This document shows positions 8,211 to 19,413 of a stretch of DNA of 64,000 nt, piece by piece (the first letter of the stretch is position 1; the number at the start of each line of letters is the position of its first letter). Location: assembly GCF_041154505.1 (NCBI RefSeq), contig NZ_AP028672.1, forward strand, positions 1,129,001-1,193,000. The letters run 5' to 3'. The notes under the pieces were generated by a model. The model saw only the letters and a list, made by a program, of their open reading frames with translations. It did not search any database and was not told the origin of the DNA. The position numbers were made by a program, and so were the translations under genes. The DNA is from Acidovorax sp. A79. Its GTDB lineage: Bacteria > Pseudomonadota > Gammaproteobacteria > Burkholderiales > Burkholderiaceae_C.

Positions 8211-9722
8211 TCAGAATCCTCCCTGTGATTGCGTCATGCCGCCCATGGATTGCGACTGCAGCGCCGGCGCGGCGGTGTGCTCCCCCAGCACCCAGGTGTC
8301 CTTTGTCCCGCCGCCCTGCGAGGAATTCACCACCAGCGAACCCTCCTGCAGCGCGACGCGCGTGAGCCCCCCCGCCACCATCTGCACCTCGCGGCCGCTG
8401 AGCACGAAGGGGCGCAGGTCGATGTGGCGCGGCGCGATGCCGCTCTCCACGTAGGTGGGGCAGCTGGACAGGCTGAGCGTGGGCTGCGCGATGTAGCCTG
8501 CCGGGTTGGCCAGCAGCGCGCGGCGGAAGTCCTCGATCTCGGCCTGCGTGGCCGCCGGGCCGATGAGCATGCCGTAGCCGCCCGCGCCGTGCACTTCCTT
8601 GACCACCAGGTCCTTCAGGTTCGCCAGCACGTGCTGCAGGTCGTCCTGCTTGCGGCACATCCAGGTGGGCACATTCTTCAGGATGGGCTCCTGGCCCAGG
8701 TAGAAGCGGATCATCTCGGGCACGTAGGGGTAGACCGACTTGTCGTCGGCCACGCCCGTGCCCACCGCATTGCAGATGCCGACATTGCCGGCGCGGTACG
8801 CCTCCATGAGGCCGTGGCAGCCCAACGTGGAGTTGCGGCGGAACACCTGCGGGTCGAGGAAGTCGTCGTCCACGCGGCGGTAGATCACGTCCACCCGCTG
8901 CAGGCCGCGCGTGGTGCGCATGTAGACGAACTTGTCCTTGACCACGAGGTCCTGCCCTTCGACCAGCTCCACGCCCATCTGCTGGGCCAGGAAGGCATGC
9001 TCGAAGTACGCGCTGTTGTGCATGCCGGGTGTCAGGACCACCACCGTGGGCTCGTCGGCCGTGGCGGGCGCGCTGGCGCGCAGGGTCTCCAGCAGCATGT
9101 CGGGGTAATGCGCCACCGGCGCCACCTTGTGCAGGCTGAACAGCTCGGGGAAGAGCCGCATCATCATCTTGCGGTTCTCGAGCATGTAGCTCACGCCGCT
9201 GGGCACGCGCAGGTTGTCCTCCAGCACGTAGTACTCGCCCTCGCCCTGTGCATTGGGGGCGCGCACGATATCGATGCCGGCGATGTGCGCGTAGATGTTC
9301 TTGGGCACCTGCACGCCGGCCATCTCCGGCCGGTACTGGGCATTGTTGAGGATGAGATCGGCGGGCACGATGCCGGCGCGGATGATGTCCTGGCCGTGGT
9401 ACACGTCGTGGATGAAGCGGTTGAGGGCCGTGACCCGCTGCACCAGCCCCTGCTGCATGCTGCTCCACTCGTGGGCCGGGATGATGCGGGGAATCAGGTC
9501 GAACGGGATCAGCCGCTCGTTGCCCGCCCCGCCCTCATCCTTGGCGCCGTAGACGGCAAAGGTGATGCCCACGCGCCGGAAGATCATCTCGGCCTCGGCC
9601 CGGCGGGCCTGCATCACGTCAGGGGGCTGTTTGTTCAACCACTGCGCATAGCGCTTGTAGTGTTCCCGCACATCGCTGCCATCGAAAGGCAGCATGGCGT
9701 ACATCTCGTCAAATTTCTGCAT
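8211..9722 (-). CDS. Circularly permuted ATP-grasp protein (DUF404/DUF407)
   Basis: A 503-residue circularly permuted ATP-grasp protein. Recognisable blocks are FDEMYAML at the N-terminus, GITFAVYG, HDVYHGQDI, NLRVPSGVSYMLENRKMM, YRRVDDDFLDP, GVADDKSVYPYVPEMI and VKEVHGAGGYGMLIGP. Such enzymes are inferred to ligate amino or carboxyl substrates using ATP; the substrate is unknown. CAGGAGG precedes ATG 9722 by 7 nt. A transglutaminase-like gene often completes this cluster but none is found here, since comEC lies upstream. Confidence 0.92.
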   Translation of the reverse strand: MQKFDEMYAMLPFDGSDVREHYKRYAQWLNKQPPDVMQARRAEAEMIFRRVGITFAVYGAKDEGGAGNERLIPFDLIPRIIPAHEWSSMQQGLVQRVTALNRFIHDVYHGQDIIRAGIVPADLILNNAQYRPEMAGVQVPKNIYAHIAGIDIVRAPNAQGEGEYYVLEDNLRVPSGVSYMLENRKMMMRLFPELFSLHKVAPVAHYPDMLLETLRASAPATADEPTVVVLTPGMHNSAYFEHAFLAQQMGVELVEGQDLVVKDKFVYMRTTRGLQRVDVIYRRVDDDFLDPQVFRRNSTLGCHGLMEAYRAGNVGICNAVGTGVADDKSVYPYVPEMIRFYLGQEPILKNVPTWMCRKQDDLQHVLANLKDLVVKEVHGAGGYGMLIGPAATQAEIEDFRRALLANPAGYIAQPTLSLSSCPTYVESGIAPRHIDLRPFVLSGREVQMVAGGLTRVALQEGSLVVNSSQGGGTKDTWVLGEHTAAPALQSQSMGGMTQSQGGF

Positions 9723-9838
9723 GAACTGGCCTCCTGCTGTCAGGATAGCAAGTTGTACGCCCGCACTCCCCGAACCAGCTCAAAATCTTTCCGGGGCCCC
9801 GTGCATCGGCAGGCCGTTGGGCCCGCCGCGCCCGCAGA

Positions 9839-12388
9839 TCACTCCGGCCACGGTGCCATGCGATGCTGCCAGTACCGCGCGCCGACGTCGCGTTCACACG
9901 CCACCCGCGCGGATTTCGCCGACGACCACGCGGCAGCCCCGCAGCGGGACGACTCCACCACGCGGATCCCCCGCTCCCGGTAGCGCTGCAGCACCTCGGC
10001 CGCAGGGTGGCCAAAGCGGTTGCGGTAGCCCGCCTGCACCAAAGCAGTGCGCGGTGCCACGGCCTCCAGAAACGCCGGCGAGGACGAGGTCTTGCTCCCG
10101 TGGTGGGGCACGAGCAGCACGTCGGCCTGCACCGCGGCGCCCCGCGCCAGCAGGGCCTGCTCCTGGGCGGCCTCAATGTCACCGGCCAGCAGCGCGACGG
10201 AGCCCGTTCCCCCTTTTTCTGCGGCGGCCGCGATGCGCAGCACGCAACTGAGCGCGTTGGGCCGGACGGTGGGCGCGGCGGCGTCTTGCGCCCCCGGGTG
10301 CAGCACCTCGAAAGACACGCCATCCCATGTCCACCGCTGGCCCGCCACGCAGGGCCTGACGGGGCGCAGTGCCTGCAGCATGTGCTCAGCCTCGATCGAA
10401 CCAGTGAGTTCGGCCCCCGGCTGCTGGGCCAGCACCGCCGCCGCGCCGCCTGTGTGGTCGGCATCGCGGTGGCTGAGCATGAGCACGTCCACGCGCTCGC
10501 CCAGCGCCCGCAGCAGCGGCACCAGCACGCGGTGGCCCGCGTCGCTTTCGCGGCTGAAACGCGGCCCTGCGTCGTACAGCAGGGTGTGGGTCGCGGTGCG
10601 CACCAGCACCGCATTGCCCTGACCGATGTCCGCCGCCAGCAATTCGAACTGTCCCGCCGCCGGCCGCGCGGGCTGCCAGCACAGCGCGGGCCACAGCAGC
10701 GGAAGGGCCAGCCACCGCAGACGCCAGGGCAACCTCGCGGCCACAAGCGCCCCCCCGGCCACGGCCAGCACGCCGGCCCACAGCGGCGCCGCGGGCATGT
10801 GGAGCACGGCCCAGGGCCACTGCGCCAGCCATTGCAGCAGTACCGCCAGCGGCTGCAGGCCGAAGGCGGCCAGGCTCCAGAGCGGCGGCCACAGCACCCC
10901 GCCCAGTGCCAGCGGAGTGACCACCAGGGTGACCCAGGGAATCGCCACCAGATTGGCGGCAAAGCCCACCACGGACACCTGGCCGAACAGCAGCAGGGTC
11001 AGGGGCGTGAGGGCCAGCGTCACCACCCACTGCTCGCGCACCAAGGCATGAAAACGCCGCCTGGCGCTGGATGGATAAGCGCCATCAGCTACTGAATTAG
11101 TAGCAAACAAGATACCCACGGCGACAAAGCTGAGCCAGAAGCCTGCCTGCGCGAGCGCCCAGGGGTCCGCCACCACCACGGCCGCGCACGCCAGCAGCCA
11201 CACCTGCGGCCACGGCCAGCGGCGGCCGCACAGCTGCAGCAGGGCGATGGCGCCCAGCATGGTCACCGTGCGTTGCGCAGGCACGCCCCAGCCGCTGAAA
11301 ACGGCGTACGCCGCGGCCAGCGCCACCCCGGCGGCCAGCGCGGCGGACGGCGCGGGCACCGCCAGGCACAGCCGCGTGGACCTTCGCCACAACGCCCCCG
11401 CCGCCAGCGCGGCCAGCCATGCGAACAGCGTGATGTGAAGGCCCGAAATGCTCATGAGGTGTGCGACGCCCGTGGCGCGGAACACGTCCCAGTCGGCACG
11501 GTCGATGGCACGCTGGTCACCCGTCACCAAAGCCGCCACCACGCCCGCGATGCGTGCGCGGGCGGGGTCGTCGCCGTGCACGTCGCGGGCCAGGCGGTCC
11601 AGGATCGCGTCGCGCACGGATTGCCGCAGCCGCTCCACGGGATGCCGCCAGGTCGATTGCAGATGCACCGGAGGCTCATCCCTGGGGCCCGCGCGCACAT
11701 ATCCCGTGGCCTGCACCCCCTGCTCCCACATCCACAGTTCGTAGTCAAACCCGTGCGGGTTGCGCAGCCCGTGCGGAGCCTTCAGCCGCACCGTCAGCGC
11801 CCAGCGGTCACCCGCCTTCAAGGCGGGCGGCTGGCGCTGCAGGTCCACCGCTCCGCCGGGATCAAGGAACGGCCCCCCGTACCAGGCCACTTCGATGCGC
11901 GTGGGCAGGGCCACGGGGGAGCCGTTCAGGCGCGCGGCCTCCACGTCCATGCGCAGCCGGGTTCCGGCCTCGTTGGCCTGCGGCATGGCGGCCACCACGC
12001 CGGTGACACGGATGTCCTGCCCTTCCAGCGCGGGCGCCAGGCCTTCTTCCATGTAGTCCACGGCCCGCAGCCCGGCCCCCGCGAACATCGCCAGCGCGCC
12101 GGCGCACAGCGCGAGCACGGTGGCCGCCGCGCGGGCCCCGCGCCCCGCCGCCGCACGAGGGCGCCCGTGGACCGCGCGCGCGCACCACCCCAGCGCGCAT
12201 GCCACCACCAGCAGCGCCGCATAGGCGGCCGCGGGCCACAGCGCGGGCTGCTGCAACTGCAGCGCAGCACCCGATACCGCCCCCAGCAACAATGCGGGCA
12301 CCAGCCAGGGCACGGGGGCCGCGGCGCCCGCGCCGACCGTGCCCGCAGGGGCTGGCGCAATCGCATTAGTGGTGCTTATGGCGGGCAT
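9839..12388 (-). CDS. comEC: ComEC/Rec2 DNA uptake channel
   Basis: An 849-residue inner-membrane protein that carries single-stranded DNA into the cytoplasm during natural transformation. The N-terminal membrane helices and DUF4131-like region come first, then the competence domain (GVAHLMSISGLHITLFAWLA). The C-terminal metallo-beta-lactamase domain carries LSHRDADHTGG and LVPHHGSKTSS. Length is normal for betaproteobacteria. A 42-nt repeat copy (11063-11104) is embedded in frame. It encodes a short hydrophilic loop (FATNSVADGAYPSS) between membrane segments with A/T-rich codons (ACT AAT TCA GTA GCT GAT). TAGCAT ends 6 nt before ATG 12388, so the transcript may be leaderless. Confidence 0.93.
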   Translation of the reverse strand: MPAISTTNAIAPAPAGTVGAGAAAPVPWLVPALLLGAVSGAALQLQQPALWPAAAYAALLVVACALGWCARAVHGRPRAAAGRGARAAATVLALCAGALAMFAGAGLRAVDYMEEGLAPALEGQDIRVTGVVAAMPQANEAGTRLRMDVEAARLNGSPVALPTRIEVAWYGGPFLDPGGAVDLQRQPPALKAGDRWALTVRLKAPHGLRNPHGFDYELWMWEQGVQATGYVRAGPRDEPPVHLQSTWRHPVERLRQSVRDAILDRLARDVHGDDPARARIAGVVAALVTGDQRAIDRADWDVFRATGVAHLMSISGLHITLFAWLAALAAGALWRRSTRLCLAVPAPSAALAAGVALAAAYAVFSGWGVPAQRTVTMLGAIALLQLCGRRWPWPQVWLLACAAVVVADPWALAQAGFWLSFVAVGILFATNSVADGAYPSSARRRFHALVREQWVVTLALTPLTLLLFGQVSVVGFAANLVAIPWVTLVVTPLALGGVLWPPLWSLAAFGLQPLAVLLQWLAQWPWAVLHMPAAPLWAGVLAVAGGALVAARLPWRLRWLALPLLWPALCWQPARPAAGQFELLAADIGQGNAVLVRTATHTLLYDAGPRFSRESDAGHRVLVPLLRALGERVDVLMLSHRDADHTGGAAAVLAQQPGAELTGSIEAEHMLQALRPVRPCVAGQRWTWDGVSFEVLHPGAQDAAAPTVRPNALSCVLRIAAAAEKGGTGSVALLAGDIEAAQEQALLARGAAVQADVLLVPHHGSKTSSSPAFLEAVAPRTALVQAGYRNRFGHPAAEVLQRYRERGIRVVESSRCGAAAWSSAKSARVACERDVGARYWQHRMAPWPE
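11063..11104 (+). repeat. 42-nt two-hairpin repeat, copy in comEC
   Basis: Reads GGCGCTG, GATGGAT, AAGCGCC, ATCA, GCTAC, TGAATTA, GTAGC: the 7-7-7-4-5-7-5 layout shared by all copies. Hairpin 1 pairs GGCGCT with AGCGCC. Hairpin 2 pairs GCTACT with AGTAGC. It lies antisense to comEC and occupies 14 codons of it. Confidence 0.8.
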
Positions 12389-12544
12389 GGGCTGATGCTA
12401 ATGCGGCGCCAGGGCCGCTGCCGCTGGATTCCGCGCACCGGGCTGTGTAACACTCGCGGCCACCCCCGGTGCCGCCAGCATGGCCGGCAGCGCCGCACCG
12501 GCCGTCCCACCATCCCTTTCACTGACTTCATACCGAGGAAGACC

Positions 12545-13009
12545 ATGAGCGTTTACGACAAGCTGAAGGAACTCAACATCACCCTGCCCCCCGTGTCGGT
12601 GCCCGCGGCCGCCTACGTGCCCTACGTGCAGACGGGCAATCTCGTGTTCCTGAGCGGTCACATCGCGCGCAAGGACGGCAAGCCCTGGGTGGCGCAGTTC
12701 GGCCGCGACATCGGCACCGACGAAGGCAAGCAGGCTGCCCGCGCGGTGGCCATCGACCTGCTGGGCACCCTGCAGGCGGCCTGCGGCGGCGACCTCACCC
12801 GCGTGCGGCGCATCGTCAAGCTGATGAGCCTGGTGAACTCCACGGGCGACTACACCGAACAGCATCTGGTGACCAACGGCGCCAGCGAGCTGCTGGGCCA
12901 GGTCTTTGGCGAAAACGGCGTCCATGCACGCAGCGCCTTCGGCGTGGCGCAGATCCCCATGGGTGCCTGCGTGGAAATCGAGTTGATCGCCGAACTGGGA
13001 CAGGGCTGA
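12545..13009 (+). CDS. RidA/YjgF-family protein
   Basis: A 154-residue protein of the YjgF/YER057c/UK114 family. RidA-type members deaminate reactive enamine/imine intermediates; many paralogues have other or unknown roles. Visible blocks are YVQTGNLVFLSGHIAR, GKQAARAVAIDLLGTLQAACG, IVKLMSLVNSTGDY and ARSAFGVAQIPMGACVEIE. The final Arg-containing block matches the usual active-site strand. Its length and N-terminus resemble the longer subgroup rather than the 128-residue canonical RidA. AGGAAG lies 5 nt before ATG 12545. It stands alone, convergent with the enolase gene. Confidence 0.9.
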   Translation: MSVYDKLKELNITLPPVSVPAAAYVPYVQTGNLVFLSGHIARKDGKPWVAQFGRDIGTDEGKQAARAVAIDLLGTLQAACGGDLTRVRRIVKLMSLVNSTGDYTEQHLVTNGASELLGQVFGENGVHARSAFGVAQIPMGACVEIELIAELGQG

Positions 13010-13026
13010 GCCCCGGCGGACAGCGG

Positions 13027-13056
13027 GCGAAGCGCCCCTGCGTGCAGGCGCTTCGC
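13027..13056. terminator. Hairpin between convergent RidA-like and enolase genes
   Basis: GCGAAGCGCC and GGCGCTTCGC pair perfectly over 10 bp around a 10-nt loop. It fills the 49-bp gap between two converging stop codons, so it may serve both transcripts. There is no T-run on either side. Confidence 0.5.
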
Positions 13057-13058
13057 GG

Positions 13059-15814
<2,756 letters not shown>

Positions 15815-15893
15815 GGGTAAAGCTTCCTGGAAGGGTTGCGGAATCCGGCGGCTGGCCGGCGGCGCCCTTGCGGGCAGTGCCGGCCCTTGGCGC

Positions 15894-16856
15894 TCAGAAG
15901 TTGTGCTGGAGACCGACGTCGTAGCCGAGCTTTTCCGTGGCCGCCTTGCTGTCGCGGGCCACGTTGGTGTACAGGAAGGTCCGCCTGGACAGGTGGTGGA
16001 AGTAGCCGATGCCGAACTTGCGGGCTTCCGAACGCAGCGAACCATCCGGCTTGCGCGTCTTGGCAGTGACGAAGCCGGCCTTGATTTCACCCACCCCCAC
16101 CCCGTAGGTCACGCCCAGCAGCATGGACTTGAAGTCGTCATTGCGGGTGGTCACGCCCCGGGCCAGGCCGAGGGCCAGCCGGGCCTGGCCGACCTTGTAG
16201 GCCGCGCCCAGGCTCAGCAGGTGGTCGTCCGCATGGGCGGGGTCTTCCCAGCCGATGGCCAGCAGCACCGGGCCGACGTGGGTGTTGGCCCCGACCGAGA
16301 ACGGACGGCGGGGCCCCGCGTTGGAAGCCTCCTGCTGGGCCTCGGCGGACGAGACCGCGATGTGCAGGTCCTTGCGCCGCAAGTCATAGCGCACGGAGTC
16401 GGAGACACGGGTCTTCGAGATGCCGCCACGCCATGCGGTGCGCAGCTGGGCCACGGTGTCGCCGCCCCAGGGATCGATCACGTTCTGCACCGTGGAGTAG
16501 GCGGCGGTGTACTGGCGGCCCAGGTTGACCGTGCCCCAGGCGGCGTGCCCGATGCCCAGGGTCGAGTAGCCCTGCCAGAAGATGTTCGGATTGGCGGGTT
16601 GGCCCGTGTCCGGCGAGAAACGGTGCTCCAGCCCGAAGGCGGCGTGCCAGCCCCCGCCCAGGTCCTCTTGGCCGCGAAAGGCCAGGCGGCTGCCCGCCCC
16701 GTCCAGCATTTCACTGGACGTGGCGCCGATGTTCTTGCCGATCCCGAGGTCCAGCTTGCCGGACAGCGTGAGGTTGGAGGACTGGGCCTGCGCGGGCACG
16801 GCGGTGGCACCGAGCGCGGCGGCGAGGAGGAGCGACTTGTGGATGTTGCTGTGCAT
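15894..16856 (-). CDS. Outer-membrane porin (Gram-negative porin family)
   Basis: A 320-residue trimeric-type beta-barrel porin of the betaproteobacterial Porin_4/OmpC-like family. A Sec signal peptide ends at AVPAQAQ (about residue 25). The mature protein starts SSNLTLSGKLDLGIG, the usual first strand, and ends with aromatic GLQHNF, the Phe needed for barrel insertion. Loop 3-like GTVNLGRQYTAAYSTVQNVIDPWGG is present. The ATG at 16856 gives the normal signal peptide. It lies between the acid phosphatase and pyruvate kinase genes, so it may admit the phosphorylated substrate of this locus. Confidence 0.92.
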   Translation of the reverse strand: MHSNIHKSLLLAAALGATAVPAQAQSSNLTLSGKLDLGIGKNIGATSSEMLDGAGSRLAFRGQEDLGGGWHAAFGLEHRFSPDTGQPANPNIFWQGYSTLGIGHAAWGTVNLGRQYTAAYSTVQNVIDPWGGDTVAQLRTAWRGGISKTRVSDSVRYDLRRKDLHIAVSSAEAQQEASNAGPRRPFSVGANTHVGPVLLAIGWEDPAHADDHLLSLGAAYKVGQARLALGLARGVTTRNDDFKSMLLGVTYGVGVGEIKAGFVTAKTRKPDGSLRSEARKFGIGYFHHLSRRTFLYTNVARDSKAATEKLGYDVGLQHNF

Positions 16857-17003
16857 GGTGGAAATCCTTGGGGTCTTGTGAAGCCACGCCGGGCGCGCTG
16901 CGCCACTGCATGCGGTGTGCATGCAGATCGATGGCGGTGGTGGCGCGGTGTGGCGGGGGGACGCTGCGGGGATCGCAGCGGCGGCGATGTGGGCGGCCGG
17001 CGC

Positions 17004-17708
17004 TCAGGGCAGTTCGAGCACCCGGCGCAGTTCAGCCTTCGCGGCCCCGAAGTCGGCGCGGTAGCTGGGGTTTTGCGGCGCCAATGCGGCGATCAGCACG
17101 GCCAGTTGCCTGCCGGCCTCCACGTCGCTGGGGTAGTGCACCCCGCCCAGCACCCGGTTGTCGCCAAACTCCCTGGCGCGCGCCAGGATCTGCGGACGCC
17201 ACTCGGGCACCATGTCCGCCAGCGCCATGCCGGTCAGGAAACCGAAGGCGGCATGGCCGCTCGGATACGAGCCGCTGTGCGAGTACTTGGCCACCGGTTG
17301 CAGGCGCTTGTCCACCACGGGCGGACGTTCGCGCTTCCAGAGCTCCTTGCCTTGCTTGTTGAAGCCGCTCTCGGTCTTGTACAGCCGCTTGAAGAAGGCA
17401 GCGACCAGGGGCAGGCCCTGCTCCGTGAACTTGGGGCCCATGACATCGGCAAACCGGAACACGCTCTGCTCCAGATCGGCCACCGACCTCGCCGCCTGTT
17501 CGGGTGTCCGCAATCGCTGCAGTTCGAGCATCAGCTCGATCTCCTTGCCCGCCACCTCCGCGGGTGGGGGCGGCGCCATGAAGCGGGTGGAATCGAGTTG
17601 CGCGGCATCGAGGTAGACAGCAGGCGCCTCGCCCTTGGCCAGGGCAGCGTTGCCAGTCAGTGCCAGCAGCGAAAAGCAGACGCTGAGCAATAGCTTGTTC
17701 ATCTTCAT
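17004..17708 (-). CDS. Periplasmic class A acid phosphatase (PAP2 family)
   Basis: A 234-residue secreted phosphatase of the non-specific class A type (PhoC/PhoN-like), removing phosphate from small organic esters. An N-terminal signal peptide (MKMNKLLLSVCFSLLALTG...ALA) is followed by the three-part PAP2 signature: KELWKRERPPVV, SHSGSYPSGHAAFG, and REFGDNRVLGGVHYPSDVEAGR. GGAG lies just before the start. It is the first gene of the minus-strand run phosphatase-porin-pyk-enolase, separated from the divergent ABC operon by 369 bp. Confidence 0.92.
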   Translation of the reverse strand: MKMNKLLLSVCFSLLALTGNAALAKGEAPAVYLDAAQLDSTRFMAPPPPAEVAGKEIELMLELQRLRTPEQAARSVADLEQSVFRFADVMGPKFTEQGLPLVAAFFKRLYKTESGFNKQGKELWKRERPPVVDKRLQPVAKYSHSGSYPSGHAAFGFLTGMALADMVPEWRPQILARAREFGDNRVLGGVHYPSDVEAGRQLAVLIAALAPQNPSYRADFGAAKAELRRVLELP

Positions 17709-18077
17709 GGAGGTCTCCAGTGGTGGGTATGGATACGCCGATGCGGTGGCAGGCCGTGGGGCCCGTGCCATATCGAGCCGGGCGAAGCCTACGGAATGCG
17801 CTGGCGGGAATCCAATCACCATTTCTGATGCCCAGGATCAGCGTGGCCTCGCGGGAGGCAACGCGCCTGTGGCGCCCCCGCGGCAGGGCGCGCCCGCCTG
17901 GGACTTTCCCGGATGTCCCCCGGCAGGCCCGCCGCCCGGCACCACCAGGCGCATGCACGGCTTGATGATGCGCATCACAAAGTCTGATTGGACGCACTTG
18001 CCGGTTTTGGCGGAGCATTCACCCGACCCAAGAAGACCTGTCGGCACCCGCCGCGCATAACGTTGAAGGAGACATCC
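17709..18077. promoter_or_regulatory. Divergent control region of the porin/enolase and ABC-transporter runs
   Basis: A 369-bp region without a convincing gene between divergent transcription units. It contains the perfect 12-bp palindrome TGATGCGCATCA at 17966-17977, about 100 bp before the binding-protein start, a candidate site for the LysR protein encoded at 23524. I see no consensus -35/-10 pair in either direction, which would fit activator-dependent promoters. Confidence 0.4.
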
Positions 18078-19403
18078 GTGACAATCCGCCCCATTCTCAA
18101 AACTGCCGCGTTGGCGGCATTCCTGCTCGCCGCCGGGGCCCAGGCCGGCACCGTCTCGGTGGTGACCTCCTTTCCCAAGGAACTGACCCAGGCCTACAAG
18201 ACCGCCTTCGAAAAGGCCCATCCCGACATCAAGCTGGAAATCCTCAACAAGAGCACCACCGCCGGCGTGGCCTATGTGCGCGAACTCAGCGCGGGGCAGC
18301 GCCCCGAAGTGTTCTGGGCGTCGGCGCCCGATGCGTTCGAGGTGCTGGGCAAGGGCAAGCTGCTCGAGCGCATTCCGGACCTCGCCAATCCCGCGGTGCC
18401 CAAGGACATCGCCGGCTATCCCATCAACGATCCGGACGGCTTCTACCTGGGCCAGGCCCTGGGGGGCTATGGGCTGATGTGGAACACCCGCTACCTCGCG
18501 GCCAAGAAGCTTCCCACGCCCGCCGAGTGGGCGGACCTGACCAAGCCGGTCTACCACAGCCACGTGGCCCTGAGCTCGCCCTCCCGCTCGGGCACGACGC
18601 ACTTGACGATCGAGGCCATCCTGCAGGGCGAGGGCTGGGACAAGGGCTGGAACCAGGTGCTGCAGATTGCCGGCAACTCGGCCGCGATCACCGAACGCAG
18701 CTTCGGCGTGCCCGACGGCGTCAACAACGGACAGTTCGGCATCGGCCTGGTGATCGACTTCTTCGGCCTGAGCGGCAAGTATTCGGGCTTTCCGGTGGAG
18801 TTCGCCTACCCGTCGGTCACCGCGGTGGTGCCGGCCAACATTGCGCTCATCAGCGGGGGCAAGAACCCGGCCGAGGCGCGGCGCTTCATCAGCTTCGCCC
18901 TGTCCAGGGAAGGTCAGGAACTGCTTACGCTCCCGCAGCTGGCGCGCCTGCCGGTGCTGCCGCCGGACAAGATGAAAATGCCCGCCGGCTACCCCAACGC
19001 CTTCGAGGTCGCCAAGCGCGCCAAGGTGAAGTTCGATCCCGAGCTGTCCGCCGCGCGCTACTACGTGGTGACCGCCCTGTTCGACCAGGTGATCACCTTC
19101 CGCCACAAGGAACTGCAGGCGGCCACGCTGGCCATCCACCAGGCCGAGGCAGCCCTGGCCGGAAAACCCAACACCGAGGCCGCCAACCGCGTCAGGCGGG
19201 CGCGCGAACTGGCCTTCACGCCCCCCGTGACCGAGGCCATGGCCAAGGATCCGGCGTTCCTGAACCTGTTCACGTCCAACAAGAAGAACGCGGACACCAA
19301 CAGGGAGGTGACGGCCACCGAAGGCGGCTGGAACAGCAAGGCGCTCGACAACTACCGGATGGCGCGCCAGCTCGCCGAAGAAGCCCGGGCCCTTGCCAAG
19401 TAA
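18078..19403 (+). CDS. ABC transporter periplasmic binding protein, PgtC/AfuA-like
   Basis: A 441-residue extracellular solute-binding protein. GTG 18078 is the start: AAGGAG lies 6 nt before it and it gives a clean signal peptide ending in AGAQA. The mature protein begins GTVSVVTSFPKELTQAYKTA, typical of family-1 ferric/organophosphate binding proteins. LSSPSRSGTTHLTIEAIL, GWNQVLQIAGNSAAITERS and FGVPDGV resemble, from memory of the family, the PgtC protein linked to phosphoglycerate uptake. AfuA-type proteins of the same superfamily bind sugar phosphates. Next to pyruvate kinase and enolase this favours a phosphorylated C3 or sugar ligand over iron. A phosphonate ligand is the main alternative. 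Confidence 0.85.
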   Translation: MTIRPILKTAALAAFLLAAGAQAGTVSVVTSFPKELTQAYKTAFEKAHPDIKLEILNKSTTAGVAYVRELSAGQRPEVFWASAPDAFEVLGKGKLLERIPDLANPAVPKDIAGYPINDPDGFYLGQALGGYGLMWNTRYLAAKKLPTPAEWADLTKPVYHSHVALSSPSRSGTTHLTIEAILQGEGWDKGWNQVLQIAGNSAAITERSFGVPDGVNNGQFGIGLVIDFFGLSGKYSGFPVEFAYPSVTAVVPANIALISGGKNPAEARRFISFALSREGQELLTLPQLARLPVLPPDKMKMPAGYPNAFEVAKRAKVKFDPELSAARYYVVTALFDQVITFRHKELQAATLAIHQAEAALAGKPNTEAANRVRRARELAFTPPVTEAMAKDPAFLNLFTSNKKNADTNREVTATEGGWNSKALDNYRMARQLAEEARALAK

Positions 19404-19413
19404 AGGACCACTC